Positions 1 to 36,095 are shown, counted from the stretch's first letter. The stretch is 64,000 bases of DNA from Ianthella basta (GCA_964019415.1 OZ025868.1:9232643-9296642), one strand, 5' to 3'. Translations and numbers: made by a program. Notes: generated from the letters alone by a model not told the origin.

Positions 1-223
1 GGATCTTCTAGACTGCTGGTTTCAGTGTAATTAGTAGTGACATCTCTCTATTCCTGGCACTTTTGGATGGTTTGGGACAGGCCCAAGAGTCCTGATTAGA
101 GCTATGTCCTCATCTAGGCATCATAGGTAACTTTGTACACATTTCTATGTGATTGGGACAAGTGTATGTACATGTGTGCACTTTCACTGTATATACATGT
201 GTTGTGTGTCCATGGCCATTCAG

Positions 224-23963
<23,740 letters not shown>

Positions 23964-24086
23964 CTACATGTAGTGTTTAGTTAGCATTATTATGTCAATT
24001 GCAATAATTATTATGCGATAGACTGCAGGAAGACTTGCATGCATTCTGTGTATGGTACATGATGAAGGGGAGGGGGACACTGCAGT

Positions 24087-24159
24087 CAACACAGGTGGAG
24101 TGAGCTCTGTCTGATAGCAATACTAGGAGCAACAAGACCAACTCCAGTGGTAGTAGCAT
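24087..24159 (-). pseudogene. Truncated A2 exon 1 (leader only)
   Basis: The first 24 codons of A2, the whole leader up to STCV, were copied at the start of duplication unit 2. The rest of the exon is missing and the frame runs on into unrelated sequence for about 30 codons. The A2 upstream region was copied with it (24160-24540). No exon 2 follows. Confidence 0.88.
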
Positions 24160-25485
24160 GATGAAGTGGCAGAGCTTCGGTGTGTACTGTATTTAACTTG
24201 CCTATCTGGCTGATACGCATATTGCCATGAAAGAGGTGTGCATTGTATTGGCAGGTGAAGGAGTTTTGATCACAGTAGTGCTTACTTTGGGAATCATCTG
24301 CTACTATGCACTGTACCACAATGGGGGAATATATCCAAACTGGTCATGAGGCCATAAATGAATGTGAAAGTTCTTTTGATATTTATTGTAAGCGTGCACG
24401 TGTATGATGATGTCAGCATCTGGAGCACTGAAAACGGAAGGCCATTTCCATAGAATCCTGTGTGGGTAAGTACAGACATAAGCACCTATCATCAGACAAG
24501 ACTTGATGAATATGCTTTCGGTCTTTATTAATCAAGTCTTGGTTAGTGAATTTAGTTATTGACGCTCATACATAATGGTCAGTTTCACTTTAACCTTGTT
24601 GCAAAATGGGCAGGGTAGTATTTACTTGTAGCTAATCTTATTGGCGGGACTGTATCATGTGCATAGTCTATGTGACATTTGAAGTGTACATGCTGTAATG
24701 TATACTTGAAGCTTGATGTACTTATGTACTTGATCCTATCCTGACGGCTCTAGCAGATTGAGTTCTGTATGTATAATTATGCCTTTGCAGCCTTGGCTAC
24801 CCATGCCTTAATCGTGTAGCTCAGTTGGCCATTCTTTGCCAGGTTGCTGCCGGGATGTGTGAAGTTGTCTACTACCTCAATTGTTCCTTTCTCAAGATCA
24901 ATATATGTCCCTTTGTCATTGTCATCACTACCAATGCCCATTAGTTATATCCCTTTTAACACAGCTCACTGTAACTTCTTATCTGGAATATTTCTAATAA
25001 AAACGAATGTTGAAGTGGTGTTGGAATGCTGTACTTGTGGTTGAGCACAACACAGCATCATTGGCAAACTTAGACTCAGTGGAGGTGGTAGTGCTTCCCT
25101 GCTATTGGCTGTGCGGTTGCCAACAAGCTTCCTCCCTCACCTCCATCACTATAACTTCATCACAGCAATGTAGAGCCCACCCATTCTTTCTGCTTAAATG
25201 CACTCTGGAGCAGGTTCCCATTTAAATGGGTTGTGCAGCAATGCGCTCTTACTTCACCAGATCAGCATGCTACACTAGTGAATGTTAATTATTCTTTGCT
25301 AAATGGACTCATAATACTTTCCTAAGCCTGTGCCATTGCTCTCACAGTGATACTAACACAGCTGTGTGCCACAGCTCAGTGTTCATATAATCTGCCTGTT
25401 TATAGGGTAGTGATGCTTATAGTATACTCAGGGAGTATTGCAGCTGAGAAATTTGCACCATTCCATACATGTCACAACAGTATAT

Positions 25486-26176
25486 TAGCCTCGTAGCCAG
25501 GCCTTCGATAAACAATGAAGGCCTGGTATACACTGTTTGCGCATGCACATAAGTATTAACCAATTGTTCTCACATGCACATAAGTATTAACCAACTTCGG
25601 TTAAAATGGGATATTCCAGTATTCCTCCATGTCACTGCGAGTATGCAATATGATGAAATCACATACACATACCAGTATGACAAGTCGCACTGGCTGCCTG
25701 CTGTTCTACGACTTGGAAAGTTGCAAATGGCCAGAGTCAGTCTTAAGCCAGGGCAGCGTTCCTCCATGGAGGCCATTTACAACGATCACGATGTATTTGT
25801 TTGGCTACTGACTAGATACGGAAAGAGTTTGTTCTAACCAAGCTCTCCCTTTCATCATGGATTTCAAACTCGGACTTGTAGGGCCACAGAACCTCAGCTT
25901 AGTGCTAGTAGCGAGTCCTCTAGTCTCACTGATGGTTGACCAAGTGACCAGTCTGAGGAAGAGAGATGTGGATTGCAGTGTTGTTACCTCAAGTGAAGGG
26001 CCAGGGAGAAGTTGATGTTGAAGTTTTGTTTCTCCCCCCAAGACCTGGGTATGAGGTATAAGCCGCTTGAATGTGCGACACGTGTATTGGCATCATTTTA
26101 TGTCACATCTGCATTACAATTATGTGTGCAAGCAGTGTATACAAGGCCTTAATTTTGTATCGAATGCCTGGGTTAG
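25486..26176 (+). pseudogene. RecQ-like helicase fragment inside a TIR element (unit 2)
   Basis: Duplicate of 17640-18188 but with the left end kept: TAGCCTCGTAGCCAGGCCTT at 25486. The extra 183 bases (about 25456-25638) appear to have been lost from unit 1 between two TGC trinucleotides. The helicase-like pieces again include LKPGQRSSMEAIYN, YGKSL and LVVSPLVSLMVDQV, in two frames. The right end is shortened by about 8 bases compared with unit 1. AACAGTATAT on the left and AACAGTACAT on the right may be the old target duplication. Confidence 0.65.
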
Positions 26177-26344
26177 ACAAAACAGTACATATGGTTTCAT
26201 GTAAATTTAGAATGTAATGCATAAAGTGGGTACAACTAGAGCTACAAAGTTGTATTTATGATGCATACTGTATGTACATAAGTTGATGAGTATATACTGC
26301 CTTTGCCGTTGCCATTCCTTCTCTGAGTGAAGTAGTGCTTGGTT

Positions 26345-28173
26345 CTAATTCTGTATGGCCACCCATTCATGGTTCATGACTTGCTGCGTTTTCCTCACTG
26401 CTGTCCTAATGGCCCAGGGTGCCACTATGGGGAACACTGTAGAGAATAGGACGAACACTACTGTAGAAATGCTCTGTGTCTTCTGTCCATTCTTGTTGAG
26501 GTATAGTAGAAGGTGGAGGCTGATTGCAAACCCTGCAGTGCCAAAGAAGGCCACAGCAGCTACTAGGAGGCGGTACACTTGCTGAATCCCTTGTCTACAT
26601 GTCAACCTGAACTCCATGTTGATGCAAAACATTTGGTCTATGGTATAGATGAGTGCAGTAAGACAGATGGCTGTTGCAAGGAGAAGGTAAACGGCTACCA
26701 GTGCAGTGCCATACAGCAAGTAGTTAGTGCTCAGTAGAAGGATGGCGTAGGGGACGTGTACCGCTGATGTGAAAGTTAAAGTGTTACAAATGATCCATGT
26801 GGACAGTAAGAAGTAGAGCCTTGATAATGTGAAACAGTTCCATGGGAAGCACAGCTGCCACATTCTTGGAAGAGGTAGGTGATGTTTGAATTTGTGAAAG
26901 TGAACAATGGCTGGGATTCCTGAGAATGCGATGATTCCAAGAATTGCTATAACTCCGTACAAAATATCTCGTACTTTTGCATCCATGCAAGTAATGGCGG
27001 TGATTTTAAGGATGGTGTATATGTTAAGAAAGAAGCACACAGTAGCTGTTGCCCAGAACAGTGCTAGCCATCCTCCGTGTTTCTGTATAGCTGTCCTTAA
27101 CCACTGCAACCATGACTCGGCATAGTGGCACAGCAACAGTGGGGCTCCCAATCCACATGCCCATGGTATTACATTAAAAGCACTGCTCAGTTGGTATACT
27201 GGATCATGAAATTGGTGCAGTACAGGCCACATTCGGAGATCATGCTCAGGTATCCCTGTAGTTTGTATATTTATGGAGAAAATGCCTTGATCGTGTACAT
27301 TCAGGAGCTGTTGTCTGTATCTTTCAGGTGATATGATGCTTAATAGCTGGATGGAAAGGAGAATATAGTGGTTGTGTGATTAAATGGCTTGCTGGTCAAC
27401 ATTTGGATATCCAAGTCTGTTTGAAGCTAAACAACATCAAACTTGCAATATGGCAGATTTGAACAGTTGTACTGTTGTATGTACAGTAATAGCAGTATCA
27501 GCGTGTACATGTGCTGGTGACAGCTATGGACTATACCTACTATGTATGCCACTGCTGAACCATCTTTTGAAGACTATGCAGCACATCTTCATTTCTATAA
27601 TTATGGTCTCTTAGTGTTATGGACCTAATTGCGTACCTCAATAGTTATCATCTCCCTGGATGATGTCTCCCTGTAAGGCACAGCCAGACAGGCTGTTGGA
27701 GTTGGTAGCATGAAAGGGGATGTTCGATTGAAGAAGAATAGAAATGTTATTGCTGGCAGGTATAGGCCAAATTCTAGTAACTTCAGTGGAGATGCAATAG
27801 CATTATTAAGTTGTGTTGTCCACAGGTACCACTCCATCTCCTGGTAGGTGGTGTTGATTGTTGGGTAGCTCTCCCATGGGTAGGACCCTGCAGCACACTG
27901 ATGTGGTAGGGGCCCAGTGTAATTGAGGAAGTAAACGATTAAAGCAGCAGTGGCGAGCTGTGCTCCATTCACTGGGTAGAACAGCTTCTCCAGCTGTTGT
28001 ACATTCTGAGAATCAGAGGCTATTGCTGCAAGAGTTTCCTCAGTATCATCACAGTACTGGTGCTGAACACAGGTGGAGCGAGCTCTGACTGATAACAATA
28101 TCAGAAGCAACATCATTTCTTCCAGTGAAATCAACATGCCAGAGAATGTATTGGACAATCCCATGGAGCTCAC
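26345..28173 (-). CDS. Seven-TM receptor-like protein, subfamily A, member A4
   Basis: Exon 1 is 28173 down to 27637 (179 codons) and exon 2 is 27346 down to 26345 (333 codons plus stop), phase 0, 512 residues. It is the tandem duplicate of A3, differing by scattered substitutions and one extra codon near INIQTTGIPEHD. A short tract (about 26505-26560) is instead A2-like (ISLHLLLYL in place of ISVHFLLYL), which suggests gene conversion. The gene sits between the two NOMO 3' exon sets. Its conserved upstream block is split by a 1.15 kb transposon at 28272-29419, so expression may differ from A3. Confidence 0.85.
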
Positions 28174-28271
28174 GTTTTGAATTCAGCTACCTTTCACCAG
28201 TTTACTGTAATGGTGACAACCCTCCAGAGTTGTGGACAAAGTATAAACCAAGTCAGCTGTCACATGATACT

Positions 28272-29419
28272 TAGTCTCGCGTAGCCAGACCGCTTCTCCC
28301 CTCCATTTTATATTATGACGTCATCGGTCGGGGAAAAGGGTACATTGCCTATGCGCCGCTTGTGCAGAGACCCCCCGGAAGAGGGTGGTTATAATTGCAT
28401 TCTCGCCCACGCGTTACCCGGCAACCGCCCGCCCACAACTTCCGGTGTTGCACAAGCCGTGGCAATGAAGGCCGTGATTTAATTGGCGCGGAGTTTTTAG
28501 CCTTCGTAGTTCGAGCGATTTCTCTTGGCAAAGCCTTTTCGTAGCAGCCTGCTATACGCCGATCGAGTCGTTAGCACCGTACGTGCACGTGTTGACAGCA
28601 ATGCATGCGTACGTACGGTTAGTAGCAGTGTGCTGTGATCGATTCCGCTTTCGGGCGAGACTAAATTCGTACGGCGCGGCGTAGGAGTCCCTTCGTACGT
28701 GCGCATTCCCTTCGTACGAGCGAATTCCCTTCGTTCTCTCGCCCAGTAATCACGGTCCAGTGTTTACGCAACACCGGTAGTTGGTGGTGGGCGGTTGCTG
28801 GGCGACGGGAGGTGTGGAATGCAATTATAACCACCCTTTTCCGGGGGGTCTCTGCATAAGCGGCGCATAGGCAATAGGGGTGTGCCAATTATGCGAGCAT
28901 AATTTCTCGAATAATTGGTGCTGCTTCGCATTGAGAATTATGCGAGAATATTCGGATAAAATACGGAATCTGTAGGTTATTATGCAACAGTGTGGTGTGA
29001 AAACATGGCAGCTACGAGTTCAACAGCTATTCAAGGTGACGTCCCCAGTGCTTCGGAGTTAATGGAACCTGCCGACAATCGAGCGAATTCAGAAAGCAAC
29101 TCCGCTTCCAATGATTCTCCTGTTGTGAGCCATGTTGTGTCCCTGCTAGACCGTCTGAAGGCCCCGACGCCATCTGATCTCACTCATAAGCCAATTTTGA
29201 CGTTGTATTTCATTAGAAACCTGCTGATCTGTGGTGAATAATAGGTGGTTAGTGTGCAAATAATAGGTCCAAGTAGTGAAAATATTTGAATAAAATAATG
29301 GGGAATATTGACTGAATAATTGGCTCAGGCCTAATAGGCAATGTACCAGACCCTTTTCCCCGACCGATGACGTCATAATATAAAATGGAGGGGAGAAGCG
29401 GTCTGGCTACGCGAGACTA
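28272..29419. mobile_element. MULE-like MITE with long terminal inverted repeats
   Basis: The ends TAGTCTCGCGTAGCCAGACC and GGTCTGGCTACGCGAGACTA are exact inverses, and pairing runs on for over 100 bases on each side. The flanks CATGATACT (28263-28271) and CATGATACC (29420-29428) are a 9-bp target duplication with one change, as in Mutator-like elements. The empty site is in unit 1 at about 20279-20288. A hAT element is nested inside. There is no transposase frame. Confidence 0.9.
28875..29333. mobile_element. hAT-type element nested in the MULE-like MITE
   Basis: It is flanked by the perfect 8-bp duplication ATAGGCAA (28867-28874, 29334-29341). The termini TAGGGGTGTGCCAATTAT and inverse of TAGGCCTGAGCCAATTAT match at most positions. 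An internal frame (28990-29241) contains LLDRLKAPTPSDL, a segment I associate with the N-terminal region of hAT-type proteins; it ends early, so this is a non-autonomous derivative. Confidence 0.9.
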
Positions 29420-30044
29420 CATGATACCTACCATCAATTAAAGTGAATATGAAAGCTGTATATCTTTAGCATCTGCTTTGTTGCTCACATAATTGTACGT
29501 ACATGGTATTGTCCACAACTGGGACAGGGTAGGGGTCTTTGTACTTTCACTTTCCTGTCCCTTCATGGTAATAGACGTTCATTGAAAGAGCTAGACACAA
29601 GTAGTCATGTGTGCCTCACCTGTCTTTAGTCACATGGCTGTGACTGGAGCGAGATATTGTAGGTCCTTATCATGATCATTTGTGAAGGCTGTACTATTTC
29701 TGTTCAATAGTACCATGTGCACGGCTGTAAGGTGTGGTGGGTGGGGGATATATATTTGTGAGGGTAGGTGGATTTGGGAACAATCTGCCTAAATTTCCAA
29801 CCACCAAATTGTTTGCATATTACCATTTTAGCATAACGCTTGCCCAGTGACAAAGTAATATTTGTTGAATTCCATAATTTATGTACATTACCAAAATGAA
29901 TTCCTGCAAATTTTCCAACCATTCGATATTATGCTGTAATGCTGTGTACATGTTAAACCTCAATTGTGTATGCTTGCATTTATGATTTACTTACCATCTG
30001 TTAGACTTCAGTCATGCGCTGCCGTTTGTCCTTTATTCATATAG

Positions 30045-32133
30045 GGGTCTTCCACGGATGTTTCAGATGTGAACTTTGTTGTCATGCCAACTACAAGTAA
30101 AATGGAAGTCACTGGTTTTCTTTCCACCAATTCGCAGTTTATGTCGTCTATGAAAGTTAGTACCTGTGCTCTCACAGTGCCTGCCATGTGATGGTACATT
30201 GTATTGCAGTATACAGTACATTCATGAATTTGTCTTTTAAGTTAATGCTTTAAAACAGTGTGTTTACATTGTGTGAAGGTGATCTTGAATGAAGTGGGAA
30301 GCTCTAGTCAATTCTATTCTGTTGGGCTGGACCAGTCAGGGTTCTTCTACTTTCCACCAGTTACCTTCAAGGACAATGTGAGTAAAAGAGTTGACCTAAA
30401 GCAATCTTGCAAGCTGGATGGCCCATGCACACAGCATGCAGGAGTGTGCAGTGTGAACAATCTATGATGATCTAAGTGCAAGTTGCCATCTTGAATATCA
30501 AAGCAAGTTCCACTCATTGAACCAGTGTGCTCTGAATAATACAGCTGAATGTGCACCTGGTGGTAACCGTGTCATTGCCCGCACTACAAATAGGTTAACC
30601 CACTGCTTTCCTTCAGCATTACTGTATCTGTATAACCTTGGTTGTGTCCTTTACACATGTGAGGCCATGGTTCACATATTTGTACTGTCCATAGGTGGAG
30701 TTGGTACACACGAGTGTACAATTTAGTCTTAGTTCTAAGTTTACGTGCCTGCATGCCTAGGTGAAGTGTTTGTCTTGCATGTAGCAAAGTCACGCGCTAG
30801 CTCAAGTGCATGTACACCTGTTACATCCATCAGTTCAAAAGCTTTTGCAGCATTTCACGTACATCATTAGTATAATGTCATGTCTCCTTATATCAATAAA
30901 TGCTGTGTACACCATTATAGTCTGGTGTGCTTGGCCATCTCCCACCCTGTACTTGGGATTGCATTTGGTGATTGAGTTAAACTACGTACATCTAGTGTTA
31001 CCTCGGATTGTTGCGTTGTACCGCTAGGTCATGTTAAGCCAGTGCAACTCCTTCTCCCTCCCTATCTCTCCTGTGCTCCTAAGGTGACTTACACTCTATC
31101 TGTTGATACTGTGCTGTCAAAGAGTTCTTACCAGTACACACTGCCCTCTGTTGAGTTGAAGAGCTTTAGAGGAATGAGACACTTCTTACTGAGCTTCTCC
31201 CCAAAGGTGAATTGGCTGTGTATAGGATTGTACAAGGATATTCTCCTAATGAAATGGCATTGTATCTTTTGTTTGCATTGAATTTGGGCAGTGATTTAGT
31301 GTTGAAGGACACTGCTAATTATACTGATTGTACAAGCAAGTGATGCTGTTCACTCTACACCTCAGGAAGTGCATGTGGACAAGAAGAGAAGTCGTGCAGC
31401 ACAAGTTGGTGTCTGTGCAATCATAGCTGCTACATTCCTGTTGTTGGGTCTTAGCAAGGTGAGTCATTTACTGTATAGCTACCAGCCACTAAATTCAGCA
31501 TACTTCTGTGTGTTTGCAGATTTGCAGTATGGATATTTATCTAGTCCTTGCATTCCTGCCTATACATGGTTATCTTCTCTGTGCGTATTCATACTCTGCA
31601 GCCATGCTCATATAGAGCAATTGTGGAACGAGATATACACACTTTCTTTCTGTTGCATTGTAAACTAACTATATATACTCAGTTACTAATACAGAAGTTG
31701 ATTTGCCTGTTACATGACTTACAGTAATTAGAGCTGTAGTAATTTTCCGGCTCTAATCACCGAAGTCTGGCCCCCTTCTGTTTCCCCATGGCCCTATGGT
31801 ATCAACCCTTACAAGTTGGAGTGGGATGTGGCAACAACATGCAAATTGAACATGGGCACTGACAAGAGTCACAGTTTTGTACTTAAGCATGCATGCTGTG
31901 TTGTTCCTGCATCCCACTCCAAGTTGTGCCAATAGATAGTGGTGCTCAGTCCCCTGGTCTTCAGCTACTTGTGGTGTTGGTGGACATACGTGTATACACA
32001 TTCATACGTATACTTCTGCTCCATCCTTCAGGCATTTGGATTGTCCCTCGCAAATGCAAGAATGCTGGTAGCTTCACAATTTTCAACATCTCCAGAACAA
32101 AATAGAATGGCCAAGAAGAAGCAAAAGAAATGA
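30045..32133 (+). CDS. Duplicated NOMO 3'-terminal exon set (5 exons)
   Basis: Exons 30045-30155, 30279-30377, 31084-31206, 31366-31458 and 32022-32133 (TGA) are a second copy of the last five NOMO exons at 21363-23963. All lengths, splice sites and reading frames are kept, and the few base changes seen are silent or conservative. The set came with the tandem duplication of 15552-24086. No 5' NOMO exons precede it within the duplicated unit, so it cannot make a whole NOMO alone. It could serve as an alternative 3' end spliced from the upstream exon 6557-6634, or be a recent leftover not yet decayed. The encoded part holds the last beta-sandwich repeat, the membrane helix and the basic tail. 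Confidence 0.85.
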
Positions 32134-32254
32134 CTACATTTAGTGTTCAGTTAGCATTATTATGTCAATTTGCAATAATTATTTTGCGATAGACTGCAGG
32201 AAGACTTGCATGCATTCTGTGTGTATGGTACATGATGAAGGGGGGGACACTGCA

Positions 32255-33829
32255 GTGCATATGATATAGCTAGGCTAAGCATGGAATAATTGTAGCAAAC
32301 ACTTCAGTTGTATACAATAATTATTAGTGTACATTGCAAGACGATGGTAAGCAATAAGAATAATATACAACACCCACTAGCTGCACGCAATGAGCGTGTG
32401 TGCATGCATTTAATAGCTGTTACAGTAATGTTGTACAATGTTGTGGTGATTGATCTTGCACATGCAGCTATTGTAGGTGTAAATTTAATGCAATATATTA
32501 TAACTGTGCGCATGACTAGAAGTCATGCATCCTCCTACTAGCTATATATGCTGCAGCTGGCCTATAGTTCAATGTTCATGCACATTGTATAATATATTAT
32601 TTCCCGATCCCATAATTATTAACCTTGTGCATGAGGCCTCGATAGTACAGTATGATGGCTGCATGTCACACTCCCAGCAATGTTATGAGAATAGCTATAG
32701 CTATTATAGCTTTCTTCAAGGCCTAGGGTGCATGATTGTTGCATGAGTACTAGTATATGATATATACTGAGGCATACATGGTAACATCTTACATGACGTC
32801 ATATTACGTTAGTCATTTAATGCTAATTAATTTTGCAAGGTTATGTTGTGTAGCTAATATAAATTAGCCTTATAATAACAATAATACTGATAAATAATAA
32901 TTATGCAAATGCACCCATGACCTAGCAAACCTTGGCCGTGGATGCATGTTTTCTTCCTGCTTGGCTTGTATCTTTCAATATTGTTCTTCACTGATCGAGA
33001 TCTGAGACAGCACTGGAAATTTCTGAAGGCAGCCCATGGCCAGCAACAGTTTTCAACCATGCATGAGATCATTTTCCTCTATAGCAATATAATTATAGAT
33101 TTGCCGTTACTACTCCTAGCCCAATGTTTGTGCATGTACAAGCGACATATCCCTCACAATGTTTGCATTAAGATTTAATTCGTCAACAAATTTGTTAATG
33201 GGTTTGCAATTGATGGCTATGGGTCTACTGCAATTGATCATGACAACTCTGGCCTCAGGCATGTTATGTCTGAGGCACCAGCTCATTGTGTTTTCTGCAG
33301 CAAGTGTGCATAGAATACCATCCATTGTTCATGCATGATGAGTGCCTTTAAACTCCTATCTTGTGAATAGCAGCTTGCATGAGGGAAGTGAATAATACAA
33401 TCATTGCAATTGGTCTTGATGTAATGTCTGTTTATCCAGGATAGTGGTACACTCTTTATATTGCATTAGTGCCATGTGGGAGATGCATTCCATTCTTTAG
33501 CACTCACTGCATTACTTGGACTGCAAGTTGTTCAGTAGGTGTTCTTGCAGTACGTACCTTTCACACCAGCTGGTACAGTGCGTACAGTTATTACTAGCTA
33601 CAATTTCAGTCATGCATGTATCTGGCTCTCCTCAAAGCATAATGAACTTATACACAGCTGAACCATGCAATTTCTACAGTTCTAGCCAATCCTTCCTAAG
33701 GTGAAGAGTGCTAACATGCGAACTAGCTAGCTTACAATTGTATAGTTGTCACAATGCTTGTTCAATGACATGCAAATGTCTGCTTGTACACTCTTGCTTA
33801 TTGACTAAATTATGTGTCGTGCCTTATTC
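32255..33829. other. AT-rich spacer, no gene seen
   Basis: The spacer lies between duplication unit 2 and the B1 receptor. The part 33175-33829 is paralogous to 37505-38162, downstream of B2, so it belongs to a B1/B2 locus duplication. I see no coding or RNA feature. Confidence 0.55.
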
Positions 33830-35438
33830 TCAAATAGAGTCATATCCAATCTTGAGCTCATTAACCACCTCCTCATTCTCTTTGGTCAGTATTGCCTGCC
33901 ACCACATTGCACTCAGTCTCTTTAGAATCACACCAATGAGGCACATACCCAATGGGAGTACCACTTTATTTAGAGCAAACAGTAAACTTCCCTGATTTGT
34001 GCCAATGTTGATGATGTACCCAGAGGATGCCACCACCAGTGTGAAGAGGAACATGGCAATGAGCAAGACGACAAGTGGAACTCCTTGAAGGATTGTCTGA
34101 CTCTTCTCTTTATTGCACATTCCCAGTTGTGGCCAGAGGCTTGGCAGTGCAAAGAGAATAGCAAGGATGTGTACCATGCAGAAGAAACAAAAAATGGCCA
34201 GGACAATGTTGGTAGTGATGATAAATGGTGCTGCACCGAGTGCTAGGATGAAGTAAGTAGCATGAATACACATTATCTGTACAGCAGAGAGTGACATCAT
34301 GAGGAATAGTGTGCGGACAAGCCAAGCAGCAAGTCTTATGTTTCCACAGCAGGCCAGTCTTGCTGGTGCCAAGTAGATACAAGGAGCAGTTACACCAAAT
34401 TTTCTTCCAAAATAGAGAGCAATTGGTATCTGAAGTATGATGGAAAATATATCCATACTTAGTGCAGCTCCTGACATTTGTGGATGGTAGTAAACAGTGA
34501 TTGCAAATGAGTACATGTCCACTGCAAAGAGCACAGCCCAGAACATGGATGCTGCTGTAGTGATTGCCCAAAATGTACTGAATGCTTTTGATAATGTATG
34601 TTGAGGCTCCCTAGGTACCTCGGGTAACAGTTTCTGGAGCATCATGATTGTCCCAAGGCATACAAAGGTGATTTGCAGCACAGTGCTGAAGGCAAATGTT
34701 ATTCTGAGCCCAATAGTCTTATGTTGCATTGCCAAGCGGTCACCATTTGAAGACGTTGGGTAGATGCTGCAATATTCTGCTTTCCTTCCACAGCACTTGA
34801 GTACGAATCCAAGATTCTTCTTTTCATGCACATGACCCAAGGCATAGTTGTTAACCTACATAATAGACATTTGGTAAATTTCAAGAATATCACTTGTTTG
34901 CATAATATAATATTTTAGAATGAAGTGTCTTATCAATTAAGCCTCTCCCAAACAAGGATAACTGTGCATCATGAAAAACTTACTGTCATTGTCATTTCAT
35001 TAAGGAAACTGAACACATGCTCTGAACATGGTCTTGGTAGAGTAAGTGTCATTGTTGGTGACTCCCAAGGCTGAAGGTTGTTAAGAGCATAGATAGTCAT
35101 TTGTTCAGCAGACTTGGTTCATACAACATGAACACTGGAGAGTATGTCCATAGCCAGAGCTCACTGGAGCAGTTGGGATCACTGGAGAGCCTCTGCATGG
35201 TCCCATTGGCAAGGCGGACTTGGTAGATGATTGCTATGGAGTAGGGAAGTGGTTGGTTGGGAGGATACAATGTGCTGAACAAGGCGTGGATGTTGTCTGT
35301 GTTGTTGGTGATGGCACCCTCCTCAAACACAGGGAATTTTGAGACACAAGTGATATTCTGGGCCACATCACCATATTCTGCAACAGTAACAGTCCACACC
35401 AGGAGGATAAAGAAAACTCGAAGTAGTGAAGTAGCCAT
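33830..35438 (-). pseudogene. Seven-TM receptor-like gene, subfamily B, member B1 (frameshift in exon 1)
   Basis: Exon 1 is 35438 down to 34984 and exon 2 is about 34855 down to 33830 (341 codons plus stop), starting VNNYALGHVHEKKNL. The leader is MATSLLRVFFILLVWTVTVA; the ectodomain has QNITC, LYPPNQPLPYSIAIIYQV, ANGT, NCSSELWLWTYSP. Compared with B2 and B3, one T is missing near 35100 (CATTTG against CATTTTG), which shifts the frame after EPSLLNK. Otherwise both exons and splice sites are intact, so this is either a very young pseudogene or a base-call error. Exon 2 predicts seven membrane segments. Confidence 0.8.
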
Positions 35439-35673
35439 GAGAAGTTGATCGAGTTTCTGTTGTTGTGTAGCTACTGCACATATAGTGAAGCTGAAAGAGC
35501 ATCTGCTTGTGCATAACTGAACATGCATGATGTGATGCATAGCGGTTTCTGCTTTGGTTGATTCCCATTCATATAAGCTTACTGTATGCATATAATTACA
35601 GGCATGGACAGGCACTTACAGGCACTTTATACATGGTCAGGCCTAGTCAAGATGATTTTACCTATAATATATA

Positions 35674-35921
35674 CAGTGCTTTCGAGGTTCCTTGTCCTGA
35701 TCGTGATTTGAAGTCTGCACTCGGTCACATGGCACGTGATAAATGAGCGTCACGATTCGTCATTTCATATTCGAAATTCAAACTCTTTCTATAGTATACA
35801 ATGAGCACGCATCGAATACGAAATTACGAATTGTGATGCTCATTTATCACGTGCCATGTGACCGAGTACTCGCGATGCAGACTTTAAATCCCGATCGGGA
35901 CAAGGAACCTCGAAAGCACTG
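35674..35921. mobile_element. Tc1/mariner-type MITE
   Basis: Starts CAGTGCTTTCGAGGTTCC and ends with the exact inverse GGAACCTCGAAAGCACTG; TA on both sides (35672-35673, 35922-35923). The arms pair over about 100 bases each, so the 248-base element is nearly one hairpin. CAGT ends and a TA target are typical of Tc1/mariner. There is no coding capacity. Confidence 0.88.
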
Positions 35922-35991
35922 TATAGATTACCACAAGTACAGGCCATGGCCAGGAAGTACCTTATATAGCTATTATAAAGAATGGCCAGAA

Positions 35992-36095
35992 CAACAACAG
36001 GACAGAAACTTATAAGTATTCAAAACAATGTAACAATGTTATGCACACTGTACAGGCATGTTTTGAATATTTGTAAGTTTCTGTTTCTGTTGTTG
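35992..36095. repeat. Inverted repeat, 35-bp arms
   Basis: The arm 35992-36026 pairs with 36060-36095 (CAGAAACTTATAAGTATTC against GAATATTTGTAAGTTTCTG). A MITE-like hairpin with a loop of about 33 bases. Confidence 0.65.

Larger units (their letters stand above)
28200..29580 (-). promoter_or_regulatory. Conserved upstream block of A4, split by a transposon
   Basis: The A3-type upstream region is present as 28174-28271 and 29420-29580, with the MULE-like element between. In A3 the same sequence is contiguous (20190-20430). The distal core ATGGTATTGTCCACAACTGG is now more than 1.3 kb from the A4 start codon. Confidence 0.55.
24087..32254. repeat. Tandem segmental duplication, unit 2
   Basis: Direct repeat of 15552-24086. 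The junction is at about 24086/24087, where CACTGCAGT (end of unit 1) meets the interior of A2 exon 1. Unit 2 ends at a second CACTGCAGT at about 32246-32254. No long homology is seen at the junction, which suggests end joining or replication template switching. Confidence 0.93.

Noticed and set aside
33970-34571. Minus-strand alternative frames inside B1, B2, B3 exon 2
   Set aside because: Shadows of the receptor frame; the receptor frame has consistent membrane segments and splice phase.
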